DNA from: Clostridiaceae bacterium
GTDB lineage: Bacteria; Bacillota; Clostridia; DSM-8532
Assembly (NCBI GenBank): GCA_012719645.1
Contig: JAAXZX010000048.1
Span: 1-34,163 of the forward strand
Direction of reading: 5' to 3'
Length of the DNA: 34,163 nt
Positions 24,713-32,806 of the stretch are shown here, piece after piece; position 1 is the first letter of the stretch; each line of letters opens with the position of its first letter. The notes beneath the pieces were generated by a model, which worked only from the letters and a program-made list of their open reading frames with translations, was not told the origin of the DNA and made no database searches. A program made the position numbers and the translations under genes.

Positions 24713-25351
24713 CTATTTGAGCATTTTCAGGGCTTTCTTGAGCGGTGAAGCGATTTTTTTCAGGAATTCCCCGGCCTTGCTTTCCATGACCTTCTGTATG
24801 ACATAATCCGAAACGTTTATCATTTCTTTCTGATCGTAAACCGGGGCTTCGGCCCGGCACCGGATGGTCAGAACGTCACCCAGCCCGATAAACTTAAGCG
24901 CGGCGGCCCCGGGCAAGACGTAATATGCAGTAATGTTCACCACTATTTTGCTCGTTGGAAAGCCATGATGGTAGCTTACGGATACCTCGGCGTTTCGGTC
25001 CTTAACTTCTTTCAATAGCCCGATGCTTTCAAGCTGCTTTTCCACCCAGTCCCGGGCTGTGCTTCTCTTTTCGTCGCTGTTTGCTGGCAGAATCTGCCAG
25101 TATAGCTGACGGTTATCATAGCTTTCCCTGCTGAATGCGCCTGAGGCAATCTCCTCCTCCTTAATCGGGTTGTGCCCCCATATCATGGACAACCCTTCCG
25201 CCGTTGAATCGGCAAGGGCCTGGATGGCCGACTGCTGGTAAAGGCACTCAAAAACCATGATCACTGCCATAACACATGCAATGACTACGGGCATGATGAT
25301 GATATATTCAATAGTTGCTCTTCCAGAGCGCTTTCCAGTTCCTTTCCACAT
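24713..25351 (-). CDS. tadE: TadE-like pseudopilin
   Basis: 212 residues from the ATG at 25351, which has GGAG eight bases upstream; an ATG at 25375 has no good site and would overlap tadC. The N-terminus is a near-ideal Flp/TadE processing site: KRSG followed by RATIEY, Glu at +5 and Tyr at +6, then the hydrophobic helix IIIMPVVIACVMAVIMVF. The remainder is a globular extracytoplasmic domain (HGFPTSKIVVNITAYYVLPG) with a C-terminal amphipathic tail rich in Lys. TadE proteins are minor pilin-like subunits that need a dedicated prepilin peptidase, which is not encoded in this window. It lies 13 bases behind tadC and 28 bases ahead of the DUF5702 gene. Confidence 0.88.
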   Translation of the reverse strand: MWKGTGKRSGRATIEYIIIMPVVIACVMAVIMVFECLYQQSAIQALADSTAEGLSMIWGHNPIKEEEIASGAFSRESYDNRQLYWQILPANSDEKRSTARDWVEKQLESIGLLKEVKDRNAEVSVSYHHGFPTSKIVVNITAYYVLPGAAALKFIGLGDVLTIRCRAEAPVYDQKEMINVSDYVIQKVMESKAGEFLKKIASPLKKALKMLK

Positions 25352-25364
25352 CGCTGCATCTCCG

Positions 25365-26243
25365 TCAGAAGGCATTGCTCAGTTCCATCAGCGCGGGCAT
25401 CATGCAGATCATGATAATGGCTACGAACATTATCATCAGCGGAAACATGAGCCTGGAAGAAGCGGTTTCACCAAGTTGCTTCGCTGCGTTCTTCCTCATG
25501 TCCCAGCATTCAACGCCCAGCCTTTTCAGTTCATACAGCATCTGCCCCCCGCCGAGTTTCATGCTTTGCATGAGTATGCCCACAAAATTTGTAATCTCCT
25601 TTATCTTGCAGCGCTCGGAAAAATCGGTATAGGCATGATGCTCCGTAAGCCCGGCCTTTATATCGTTCAGGGTTATGAACAGCTCACGGTACAGCGGGGT
25701 TTCGCAGCCACGGTCCCGCACAATGCGTTCAATAGCCTGCCTTGTGCTCAGACCGGCATTGACCAGGAGCACAAGGTTGGAAACAAAATCGGGAAACTCC
25801 CTTTTGATGCTCATTACCTTATTCCTGTACTGATCGTCCAGGATCTTGTCCGCGAGGAAGAACAGGCCTATGCCTGCGCCCGGTACGATGAGGTACCATT
25901 CTTCACCTTCGGCACCTCCCAGGAAGCCAAGCAATCCGGCAAGGACAACGCCCAGGAACAGGTAGAGTATCTTGGAAGCCCAGTGTATCTTCATGTAGTA
26001 TGCGGCATAGCGGCTGCCATTCAGCATGACTATCTTTTGGTGAAGCCAGCCGAAATACCGGCCCAGCACTTTGAAATTCAGACGTTCCGCGATCCAGAGT
26101 CCGCCTGCCAGGATTGGCCTGAAAAAGTACTGTTTCCTGTCCAGGGGCTCGAGGAATTCTTTATATTTGCCTCGCTGCCAAAGATGCAGGGACATATAAA
26201 CGGCGGCAGCGCCCAAAGCCGTAAGCAAGCAAAAAGACTGCAT
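25365..26243 (-). CDS. tadC: Tad inner-membrane platform protein TadC
   Basis: 292 residues, type II secretion F family. One N-terminal helix (SFCLLTALGAAAVYMSL), two helices at about 90-130, a cytoplasmic T2SF domain (FPDFVSNLVLLVNAGLSTRQAIERI, then SMKLGGGQMLYELKRLG) and a terminal hairpin helix (LMFPLMIMFVAIIMICMMPAL). TadB and TadC form the membrane platform that couples the TadA motor to pilus or secretion substrate assembly. The ATG follows AGGTGG and lies eight bases behind tadB. The ARG-type residues conserved in T2SF domains are present. Confidence 0.93.
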   Translation of the reverse strand: MQSFCLLTALGAAAVYMSLHLWQRGKYKEFLEPLDRKQYFFRPILAGGLWIAERLNFKVLGRYFGWLHQKIVMLNGSRYAAYYMKIHWASKILYLFLGVVLAGLLGFLGGAEGEEWYLIVPGAGIGLFFLADKILDDQYRNKVMSIKREFPDFVSNLVLLVNAGLSTRQAIERIVRDRGCETPLYRELFITLNDIKAGLTEHHAYTDFSERCKIKEITNFVGILMQSMKLGGGQMLYELKRLGVECWDMRKNAAKQLGETASSRLMFPLMIMFVAIIMICMMPALMELSNAF

Positions 26244-26251
26244 TTTCCCAC

Positions 26252-27007
26252 CTATACTTCTATATTCATGATTTTTTTGGAGATCAGGTTTCCTATGAGC
26301 ATAAGAAGCAGGGCAACTGTCATGACCACCCTTCCGGCAGCAGTGGTGAAAAGCGGATCTAGAAAACCGCTGCTGGAAGACTTGATGACAAAGACCAGCA
26401 CAAACGGTGTCAGGTTCAGGATCTTCTGCTCCAGCTTCTTTCCCGCTACCAGGTTTTCAATTTCCTGCTTGACCTCAATCTTTTCCCTGATCATGTTTGA
26501 GGTGTTCTTTATAACCTCCACCAGGTTGGCGCCCGCCCGTTTGGATATGCTGAAAACATCCGAGAAATTCTTTACTTCCTCCAGTTGGACCCGGTCGGCA
26601 AAATCGGCAAGAGCCTGCTCCACCGGCATGTTCATCATTACACGGGCATTAATCAGTTCCAACTCCTTTATGATCAGGGCGTTTTTATCGGGATACACCC
26701 TCTCAAGTGCCTGCTGGGCGTCTATAAGTGCAGTTTCGAAGGATTTTCCGGTTGACAGCGATACGGATATGAAGTAGAGAGCATCCTTGAACTGGAGCTT
26801 CACAAGCTCTTTTCTTTTCCTGGCCAGTTCCCTTTTTCTGCCCGGTATCCAGGTAATGCCAAGCAGCGACAGGACCAGTGAAATAACCAAATGGTCATAG
26901 AATATCATTCCTACAAGGAAGAAGAATCCCATTGCCATAAGCAGGTTAAGAACGAGTTCCCCTAATTTCATCCGGTACTGGTCGTAACGGATAGCCTCAT
27001 TCTCCAT
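26252..27007 (-). CDS. tadB: Tad inner-membrane platform protein TadB
   Basis: 251 residues, type II secretion F family, paralogous to the next gene. Two hydrophobic helices at about 20-55 are followed by the cytoplasmic T2SF domain: LQFKDALYFISVSLSTGKSFETAL, NMPVEQALADFADRVQLEEVKNFSDVFSISKRAG read across residues about 85-165. Two C-terminal helices close the protein. It is shorter than many TadB proteins because it lacks the N-terminal extracytoplasmic von Willebrand-like part. AGGAGG lies eight bases before the ATG, and tadA ends 12 bases upstream. Confidence 0.93.
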   Translation of the reverse strand: MENEAIRYDQYRMKLGELVLNLLMAMGFFFLVGMIFYDHLVISLVLSLLGITWIPGRKRELARKRKELVKLQFKDALYFISVSLSTGKSFETALIDAQQALERVYPDKNALIIKELELINARVMMNMPVEQALADFADRVQLEEVKNFSDVFSISKRAGANLVEVIKNTSNMIREKIEVKQEIENLVAGKKLEQKILNLTPFVLVFVIKSSSSGFLDPLFTTAAGRVVMTVALLLMLIGNLISKKIMNIEV

Positions 27008-27019
27008 GATGGATGCCTC

Positions 27020-28264
27020 CTACAGCGTGATACCCCTGAGCTGTGCCTTCCAAAGGTTTTTCATGCTGCTGCCGGTCCGCTTCAGGCGCCCGATTACCCG
27101 GCCGTCGGGCGCCTCACCCTCATATTCAAAAAGGAACAGCGGGTTTAGCTCTATCACGCCGTTTTTATAATCCAGGACCTCGCTGATCTCCATGGTGCGC
27201 CTGGAATGGTCCCTGAGCCTCGAAAGAAAAATGATTATGTCCAGGGCTGACGCTATCTGCTTGCGGATAGCGTCCAGGGGCAGGGGAGCCGCCGTCAGGA
27301 CCATGGTTTCCAGCCTTGAGAGCATGTCCCTGGTGGAGTTGGCATGCCCGGTGGACATTGATCCGTCATGTCCTGTATTCATTGCCTGAAGCATGTCCAG
27401 GGCTTCCTCGCCCCTGACCTCCCCGACGATTATCCTTTCGGGCCGCATTCGCAAAGAGGTTTTGATCAGGGATTTCATTTTGATTTCACCCTTGCCCTCG
27501 GTATTGGCGTTCCGCGTTTCCAGCCTCACCAGGTTTTCGATGGAGGAAAGCTGAAGCTCCGCAGAGTCCTCAATGGTCACTATGCGCTCATCGGGAGGTA
27601 TCAGCCCGGACAGGGCGTTAAGGAAAGAAGTCTTCCCCGAGCCCGTGCCCCCGCATATGAATATGTTGTACTTGGACTTAACAAGCTTGTCCAGGAATTC
27701 GGCCGCCTCTTCAGTTATGGATCCAAACCGGATCAGGTCATCAATGGTCATGGGCTTGTCGGGAAACTTCCTTATGGTAACGATAGGTCCGTTAAGCGCC
27801 ACAGGCGGCAGCACCACATTGACCCTGGAACCGTCTTCCAGCCTGGCATCCACTATGGGCTCCGCTTCATTGACAGACCGGTTGACCTTCCCAACTATGA
27901 CCTGGATGATGTCCTCCAGCCTCTCGCGGCTCTCGAAGCGGACATCGGTTTTTTGGACCTCTCCGTTCTTCTCTATGAAAATCCTGTCGGGTCCATTGAT
28001 CATGATCTCGGTTACTTCCCTGTCATTTATGAACGGCTCAATTACGTCAAGTCTTCTCATCTGGTTGAAAACCAGTTCCACGACACCCTTGATCTCCAGT
28101 GGGCTTAAAGACCCTGAACCGGCCTTTTCAAAGGTAATGCCCTCGATCAGTTCCAGGAGTTCCCGGTCAAGCTCGGATCCGCTGAATTCCAGGGCCAGGT
28201 TTCGCCTCAGGGCTATCTCTTTTCTTATTTCCTTCGCCAGTTCATCCATCTGCCGGCCATTCAT
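27020..28264 (-). CDS. tadA: Tad secretion ATPase TadA/CpaF
   Basis: 414 residues, CpaF/TadA branch of the VirB11/type II secretion ATPases. It powers assembly or export from the cytoplasmic face of the membrane. The Walker A loop GGTGSGKT is at 205-212. The Asp box and Walker B region follow (PPDERIVTIEDSAELQL, RPERIIVGEVRGEEALDML), then the His box MNTGHDGSMSTGHAN. The N-terminal domain has the usual EIMINGPDRIFIEKNG. All catalytic residues are intact. The ATG at 28264 is four bases after the tadZ stop, with only a weak ribosome binding site, so translation is probably coupled. Confidence 0.96.
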   Translation of the reverse strand: MNGRQMDELAKEIRKEIALRRNLALEFSGSELDRELLELIEGITFEKAGSGSLSPLEIKGVVELVFNQMRRLDVIEPFINDREVTEIMINGPDRIFIEKNGEVQKTDVRFESRERLEDIIQVIVGKVNRSVNEAEPIVDARLEDGSRVNVVLPPVALNGPIVTIRKFPDKPMTIDDLIRFGSITEEAAEFLDKLVKSKYNIFICGGTGSGKTSFLNALSGLIPPDERIVTIEDSAELQLSSIENLVRLETRNANTEGKGEIKMKSLIKTSLRMRPERIIVGEVRGEEALDMLQAMNTGHDGSMSTGHANSTRDMLSRLETMVLTAAPLPLDAIRKQIASALDIIIFLSRLRDHSRRTMEISEVLDYKNGVIELNPLFLFEYEGEAPDGRVIGRLKRTGSSMKNLWKAQLRGITL

Positions 28265-28268
28265 CGCA

Positions 28269-29348
28269 CTAACCCGCTATATCAAAACTCTCAATTATTG
28301 AAGCCAGTGCCGCAAGTTCGCTCTCCGATGGAACCCAGCCCGGATCAGCCTGCTGTGCGGGATGCGGATCGAGGTTATACTTTTGGATATCGGCGAACCG
28401 GCCGCTGAAACCATCAGAAGGGCAAATATCTATAAGGAGCAGTCTGAGCGTATCCTTAATCTTTCCTGTGTCGATGTTTTCCTTTTCAAGCTCCTGGAGG
28501 AGTCTTTCCATCCTGATGGATGAAGAAGCAGTATTCAGGGCAACAGCAATAACACGCGCAGCCTTCTCCATAAACATGGGGATCAGGTGAAACATGCCAA
28601 GATCCAATGCTACGACAATTTCATCGAAATCCCCGTCGCTGTCCGCAGCGGACAGAAGCCTTTCCATGTCGGCGGGATCAATGGCGCCAGGCGAAAGAAG
28701 CCCGCAAGGCGCTGAAAGGAAATGGACACCGCTCGCAAGATCCCGGATCAGGCAGGATTCAAGCCTCATATACAGGTTGTCCCTGTTGGACTTGATGTAA
28801 TAAAGCAGTTCGTTAAGCCCTTTTGAACCGGAACCGCTGAAGAAAAGCCGGGTAGTCTGGGCCTGTTCCAGGGAAAGATACAGGGTTTTCCTGTCCATTG
28901 CGGTGAAAACACGCGTTATGGCGGGAGCGGCCGGAAAAACCGCATCGGCGCCGTCCAGGCTGATAACAAGGGTAACGTTCTGCCTGTGCCTTTCCCTGCA
29001 ATGCATCCCCGGCATCCTGTCTGCACAAAGGGAAAGTATATCCTTCGCCAGTTCATCCGCAGGTTTGTATTTGTCAACACGCGGAGTATCCGGGCTTAAG
29101 GGCTCATGGGAGCCATCGTCCAGGACAAGTACGCCTTCCTTTGGCAGGAACGGCAAAACCTCCCTGGCCATGTCTATGGAAATGACTGTAAGATCGGCTT
29201 TGCCGCCGTTCTCAGCCCATTCCCTGAAGCTTTCGGGATGGGTCATAACCTCGATGGAAAAGTGGTAGGGCATGTGCTTTTGAATCCATGCCGCCAATTT
29301 TTCTATGTACCGGTTGTTGGAGTCCGCCAGGGCAAGGCGAATGGGCAT
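28269..29348 (-). CDS. tadZ: TadZ/CpaE-like localisation protein without P-loop
   Basis: 359 residues and the first gene of the Tad operon. The N-terminal 120 residues look like a degenerate receiver domain (IRLALADSNNRYIEKLAAWI, DLTVISID, VLVLDDGS). The C-terminal part resembles the MinD/ParA-like ATPase domain of CpaE/TadZ (EIVVALDLGMFHLIPMFMEKAARVIAVAL). The Walker A motif expected near LVISLDGADAVFPAAPAITR is absent, so ATP binding is doubtful. TadZ proteins place the Tad machine at the cell pole. The ATG has AGGAG upstream. The 240 bases before it are AT-rich and end in the rpoD terminator; a Tad promoter must lie there but no clear -35/-10 pair was found. Confidence 0.8.
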   Translation of the reverse strand: MPIRLALADSNNRYIEKLAAWIQKHMPYHFSIEVMTHPESFREWAENGGKADLTVISIDMAREVLPFLPKEGVLVLDDGSHEPLSPDTPRVDKYKPADELAKDILSLCADRMPGMHCRERHRQNVTLVISLDGADAVFPAAPAITRVFTAMDRKTLYLSLEQAQTTRLFFSGSGSKGLNELLYYIKSNRDNLYMRLESCLIRDLASGVHFLSAPCGLLSPGAIDPADMERLLSAADSDGDFDEIVVALDLGMFHLIPMFMEKAARVIAVALNTASSSIRMERLLQELEKENIDTGKIKDTLRLLLIDICPSDGFSGRFADIQKYNLDPHPAQQADPGWVPSESELAALASIIESFDIAG

Positions 29349-29541
29349 GACCTGTATCTCCTAAAATATAATTATTATAGCTTTATTTGGAATTGCGATA
29401 TTATTTTACTATACCCAAAGTGTCATGTCTATACTAAATTATCATATTTTTACATAATATTTATTTTATGCTTGATGTCCGCTGTTTTACGCGCCATACA
29501 GCGGTTTGCCGTCGCAAAAGTATAGTTATCGGCAGAAAGGC

Positions 29542-29570
29542 AAAAAAAAAGGCGGCCTTATCTGCCGCCT
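29542..29570 (-). terminator. Intrinsic terminator of dgt-dnaG-rpoD
   Basis: In the minus-strand transcript AGGCGGC pairs perfectly with GCCGCCT around a seven-base loop and is followed by a long T-run (nine Ts counting the last stem base). It lies 18 bases past the rpoD stop codon and separates rpoD from the Tad locus. Confidence 0.95.
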
Positions 29571-29588
29571 GCAATGCTTTTTACGCAA

Positions 29589-30884
29589 TTAATCCAGGAA
29601 ATCCTTCAGCTTCTTGCTCCTGCTGGGATGGCGAAGTTTTCTCAATGCCTTCGCCTCTATCTGCCTTATTCTTTCACGGGTTACGTTGAACTCCCTCCCC
29701 ACTTCTTCGAGGGTGCGGGCCCTGCCGTCATCCAGCCCGAACCTCAGGCGAAGCACCTTCTCTTCCCTGGGTGTAAGGGTGTCAAGAACATCGATGAGCT
29801 GTTCCTTCAGCAGTGTATAGGCCGCTGATTCGGCAGGCGCCGGCGCGTCTTCGTCGGGGATGAAGTCGCCCAGGTGGCTGTCTTCCTCCTCGCCGATGGG
29901 TGTTTCCAGGGAAACCGGTTCCTGGGAGATCTTCATGATGTCGCGCACCTTGTCCTCCGACATGCCCATCTCCCTGGCAATCTCCTCAGGGGTAGGATCA
30001 CGGCCAAGCTCCTGGAGAAGCTGCCTGGAAACCCGTATCAGCTTGTTAATGGTTTCCACCATGTGGACCGGTATCCTTATGGTTCTGGCCTGGTCGGCGA
30101 TAGCCCTGGTTATGGCCTGCCTGATCCACCATGTGGCATAGGTACTGAACTTGAATCCTTTCCTGTAATCGAACTTTTCAACAGCCTTGATAAGGCCCAG
30201 GTTTCCTTCCTGGATCAGATCGAGGAACAGCATGCCCCTTCCCACATAACGCTTGGCAATACTCACCACCAGCCTGAGATTGGCTTCTGCAAGGCGCTTC
30301 TTGGCCTCCTCGTCCCCCTGTTCCATTCGCTTGGCAAGTTCTATCTCTTCATCGCCCATAAGCAGCGGAACCTTGCCTATCTCTTTCAGATACATGCGAA
30401 CAGGGTCATCAATGCTGATACCCTCGGGCACCGATATATCAAGGTCCTCTTCAACACCGGCTTCATCATTAACTTCGGGAAACTGGAAGTCCTCGAAGTC
30501 TTCCTCGATATTGTCGGCGATTATCTCAATCCCCAGTTTCTCCAGGGTTTCATAGACCTTTTCAATCTGTTCAGGCGAAATGTCCACCTTTTCAAAAGCA
30601 TCCTCTATCTCACGATATGTGAGCATGCCTTTTTCACGGCCCATATCGGTCAAGTCTTTCAGAATGGCCTTCAGGTTCTTAATCCCGTTTTTGGGCATTT
30701 CCGCGGTTGCTTCGTCACTGCCCGCCTTTGCATCAGTTTCTTCGGGCGCAACATCCGGCGCAGCATCCACAGTATTTTCGTTTTGCGTTTCCACGGATTC
30801 AGGCGCCTGGTTCAATTCCTGACCGATTGCTTTCTCTGTTTCTTTCTTTGTATTTGCCGTGTTTTTCTTTTTGCTTGCTGCCAT
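29589..30884 (-). CDS. rpoD: RNA polymerase primary sigma factor RpoD (SigA)
   Basis: 431 residues from the ATG at 30884; a GTG at 30899 is in frame but overlaps the GAGGGG site, while the ATG is 14 bases from it, so the start is not certain. All group 1 regions are present: 1.1 (about 70-130), 1.2 ([17 protein letters not shown]), 2 ([47 protein letters not shown]), 3 ([13 protein letters not shown]) and 4 ([20 protein letters not shown]). The first 65 or so residues are a low-complexity extension rich in Lys, Ala, Glu and Thr, which makes the protein about 60 residues longer than Bacillus SigA. It follows dnaG by 39 bases, as in the classical macromolecular synthesis operon. Confidence 0.98.
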   Translation of the reverse strand: MAASKKKNTANTKKETEKAIGQELNQAPESVETQNENTVDAAPDVAPEETDAKAGSDEATAEMPKNGIKNLKAILKDLTDMGREKGMLTYREIEDAFEKVDISPEQIEKVYETLEKLGIEIIADNIEEDFEDFQFPEVNDEAGVEEDLDISVPEGISIDDPVRMYLKEIGKVPLLMGDEEIELAKRMEQGDEEAKKRLAEANLRLVVSIAKRYVGRGMLFLDLIQEGNLGLIKAVEKFDYRKGFKFSTYATWWIRQAITRAIADQARTIRIPVHMVETINKLIRVSRQLLQELGRDPTPEEIAREMGMSEDKVRDIMKISQEPVSLETPIGEEEDSHLGDFIPDEDAPAPAESAAYTLLKEQLIDVLDTLTPREEKVLRLRFGLDDGRARTLEEVGREFNVTRERIRQIEAKALRKLRHPSRSKKLKDFLD

Positions 30885-30923
30885 TTCAGGTAAATTCACC
30901 CCTCGTAAAAAATAAAGTCGTAT

Positions 30924-32720
30924 CTATATCATTTTTTTCAGTTCTGCTATTTTCTCGGCCCGTATGCTGAATTCGAGCCCCAGTTGCTGCCTTATCTCCC
31001 CGTCCTGCTCGTTCTTGATCCTCTCAATGGTTTGTTTCTGCAGGTCTTCCAGCTTCATTATCTCAAGCCTGTTAAGAATCTGCCTGACCGCTTTTTCAGG
31101 TTCCTTTATATCACCTTTTGTCTGGGACAGCCGCACGAGATAGGATGCAATGCCCGGGTCCATGTCGCTTACAAGTTCCGCTAAAACACAGCCATCATTC
31201 TCTTCCAGCTTCCTGTACAGCTTCCGGGCTATCTCTCCGGCCTTTCTGTCTTTGTACGATTCAAGGCCATATTTCTCGGAAATAAGCTTGAATAATCTGT
31301 TTTCCTGGCACAGTATCACAATAAGCATGTGCTCCAGTTCGGAATAGCGCGTATCTGTTTCTTCATCCCGGCGGACCGCCAGGCTTCTGCCCCTTCCTTC
31401 CCTGACCGATGCCGAATAATCCCCTGCTCTGTTTCTGCGGCTTATCCTCCTGTTAACCTCCTCCTGCAGGGATTCATATGATATTCCGTATTTCTGCGCA
31501 TAATCCTTCGCATAAAGTTCACGCTCTATGGGGTTGTCATGCTCCGCCAGTATATCCGCTATGCCGTTGAGCAGTTTTAGTTTATCTTCAACTGTATCCA
31601 GATTATGCATGTTCCGCCTGACCCTGATTTTGTAGTCCAGCAGTGATATTGCCCTGTCTATAAGGTTTTTAAACTTTTCAGGGCCGTTATTTCTGACATA
31701 CTCATCGGGGTCCTTGCCCTCGGGTATGATCAGAACCTTTACATTGCACCCGGCTTCCTCCAGGATCTCAAGCCCCCGAAGGGTGGCTGCCTGGCCGGCC
31801 GCGTCCGAGTCGTAGGCAATTATAACCTCCTCGGAGTATTTTTTCAGGATCCAGCCCTGCATCTTGGTAAGCGCTGTTCCCAGGGATGCCACCGCATAGT
31901 CGATACCCGCCTGGTGCAGCGAGATCACATCCATGTACCCCTCGACGATGAGCAGCTTTTTGGAAGAGCTCATCCTGGCGTAGTTGAGACCGTACAGCTC
32001 CCGGCTCTTGTTGTATAGGGGCGTATCGGGAGAGTTCATGTACTTTGGCATGGACCCGTCCAGAACGCGTCCGCCGAAACCTATGATGTTCCCCCGGATA
32101 TCAAATATTGGGAACATTATCCTCCCCCTGAAGCGGTCTATGAGCTCGCCGCTTTTTGCCCTTATCGAAAGGCCGGAATCCAGAAGAAGGTCCTCGGGGA
32201 ATTTGTTTTCCAGAAGCATCCTTGTCAGCTCATCCCAGCCCGTCGGCGAATAACCCAGGCCGAACTTCCTGACGGTCTTTTCCGTAAGACCCCTTCTTTG
32301 CAGGTAATTCCGGGCTTCAAGCCCGTTCTCGCCCACAAGGTTGTTAAAATAGAACCTGGCAGCCAGCCGGTTCAACTCGAGTATCCTTTTCCGTCTCTGG
32401 GCCCGTTCCCGCTCTTTCGGGTCCTCGGACTCGGGGAGGGTAATGCCGGCCCGTTCGGCCAGAAGCTTCAAGGCATCAACAAATTCCAGGTTCTCGATGT
32501 TCATTATGAACTGGATGACACTGCCGCCTTTGTTGCATCCGAAGCAGTAAAAAAACTGCTTATTGGGTTCAACGCTGAAAGAGGGGGTTTTTTCACTGTG
32601 AAAGGGACATAGCCCCCAGTAACTTCTCCCCTTCCTTTCAAGCTTCACATAGCCTGATACAACCTCCACTATGTCGTTGCGCAGCCTGACTTCCTCGATA
32701 ACCTGTTCAGGATATATCAT
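30924..32720 (-). CDS. dnaG: DNA primase DnaG
   Basis: 598 residues from the ATG at 32720, seven bases after GGGG. A longer frame to 32819 is rejected: it crosses the promoter and overlaps dgt. The CHC2 zinc-binding domain has Cys38, His41, Cys59 and Cys62 (LCPFHSEKTPSF, FYCFGCNKGG). The RNA polymerase core and TOPRIM domain follow, with LLIVEGYMDVISLHQAG and IAYDSDAAGQAA. The C-terminal 150 residues form the helical DnaB-helicase-interaction domain. DnaG makes the RNA primers of the lagging strand. A sigma-H-type promoter sits immediately upstream, so dnaG-rpoD can be expressed apart from dgt. Confidence 0.98.
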   Translation of the reverse strand: MIYPEQVIEEVRLRNDIVEVVSGYVKLERKGRSYWGLCPFHSEKTPSFSVEPNKQFFYCFGCNKGGSVIQFIMNIENLEFVDALKLLAERAGITLPESEDPKERERAQRRKRILELNRLAARFYFNNLVGENGLEARNYLQRRGLTEKTVRKFGLGYSPTGWDELTRMLLENKFPEDLLLDSGLSIRAKSGELIDRFRGRIMFPIFDIRGNIIGFGGRVLDGSMPKYMNSPDTPLYNKSRELYGLNYARMSSSKKLLIVEGYMDVISLHQAGIDYAVASLGTALTKMQGWILKKYSEEVIIAYDSDAAGQAATLRGLEILEEAGCNVKVLIIPEGKDPDEYVRNNGPEKFKNLIDRAISLLDYKIRVRRNMHNLDTVEDKLKLLNGIADILAEHDNPIERELYAKDYAQKYGISYESLQEEVNRRISRRNRAGDYSASVREGRGRSLAVRRDEETDTRYSELEHMLIVILCQENRLFKLISEKYGLESYKDRKAGEIARKLYRKLEENDGCVLAELVSDMDPGIASYLVRLSQTKGDIKEPEKAVRQILNRLEIMKLEDLQKQTIERIKNEQDGEIRQQLGLEFSIRAEKIAELKKMI

Positions 32721-32740
32721 ACAAAAACCCCATAGCAGTA

Positions 32741-32769
32741 TTATTCGACATATTGCCCGATTTTCCTTC
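32741..32769 (-). promoter_or_regulatory. Sigma-H-type promoter for dnaG-rpoD
   Basis: On the minus strand GAAGGAAAA (32769-32761) and GTCGAATAA (32749-32741) match the sigma-H consensus RnAGGAwww and RnnGAATww at every defined base, with the canonical 11-bp spacer. A perfect Spo0A box core TGTCGAA (32750-32744) overlaps the -10 element. Transcription would start near 32734, leaving a very short leader before the dnaG ATG. The dnaG-sigA operon of B. subtilis also has a sigma-H promoter. Confidence 0.75.
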
Positions 32770-32806
32770 TGATGGCTGAAAAATTGGCGCAAGTGCGTCC
32801 GTGCCT

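Noticed and set aside
25257..26777. 506-codon open frame on the plus strand
   Set aside because: Antisense to tadB, tadC and tadE, all of which are clear members of known families; no family motif is seen in the plus-strand product.
29349..29541. Promoter for the Tad operon
   Set aside because: The stretch is AT-rich with several TATAAT-like words, but none has a convincing -35 partner at 16-18 bp, and no sigma-H, -E or -F consensus was found.
29874..30893. 339-codon open frame on the plus strand
   Set aside because: Antisense to rpoD, which is unmistakable; no ribosome binding site or domain supports the shadow frame.
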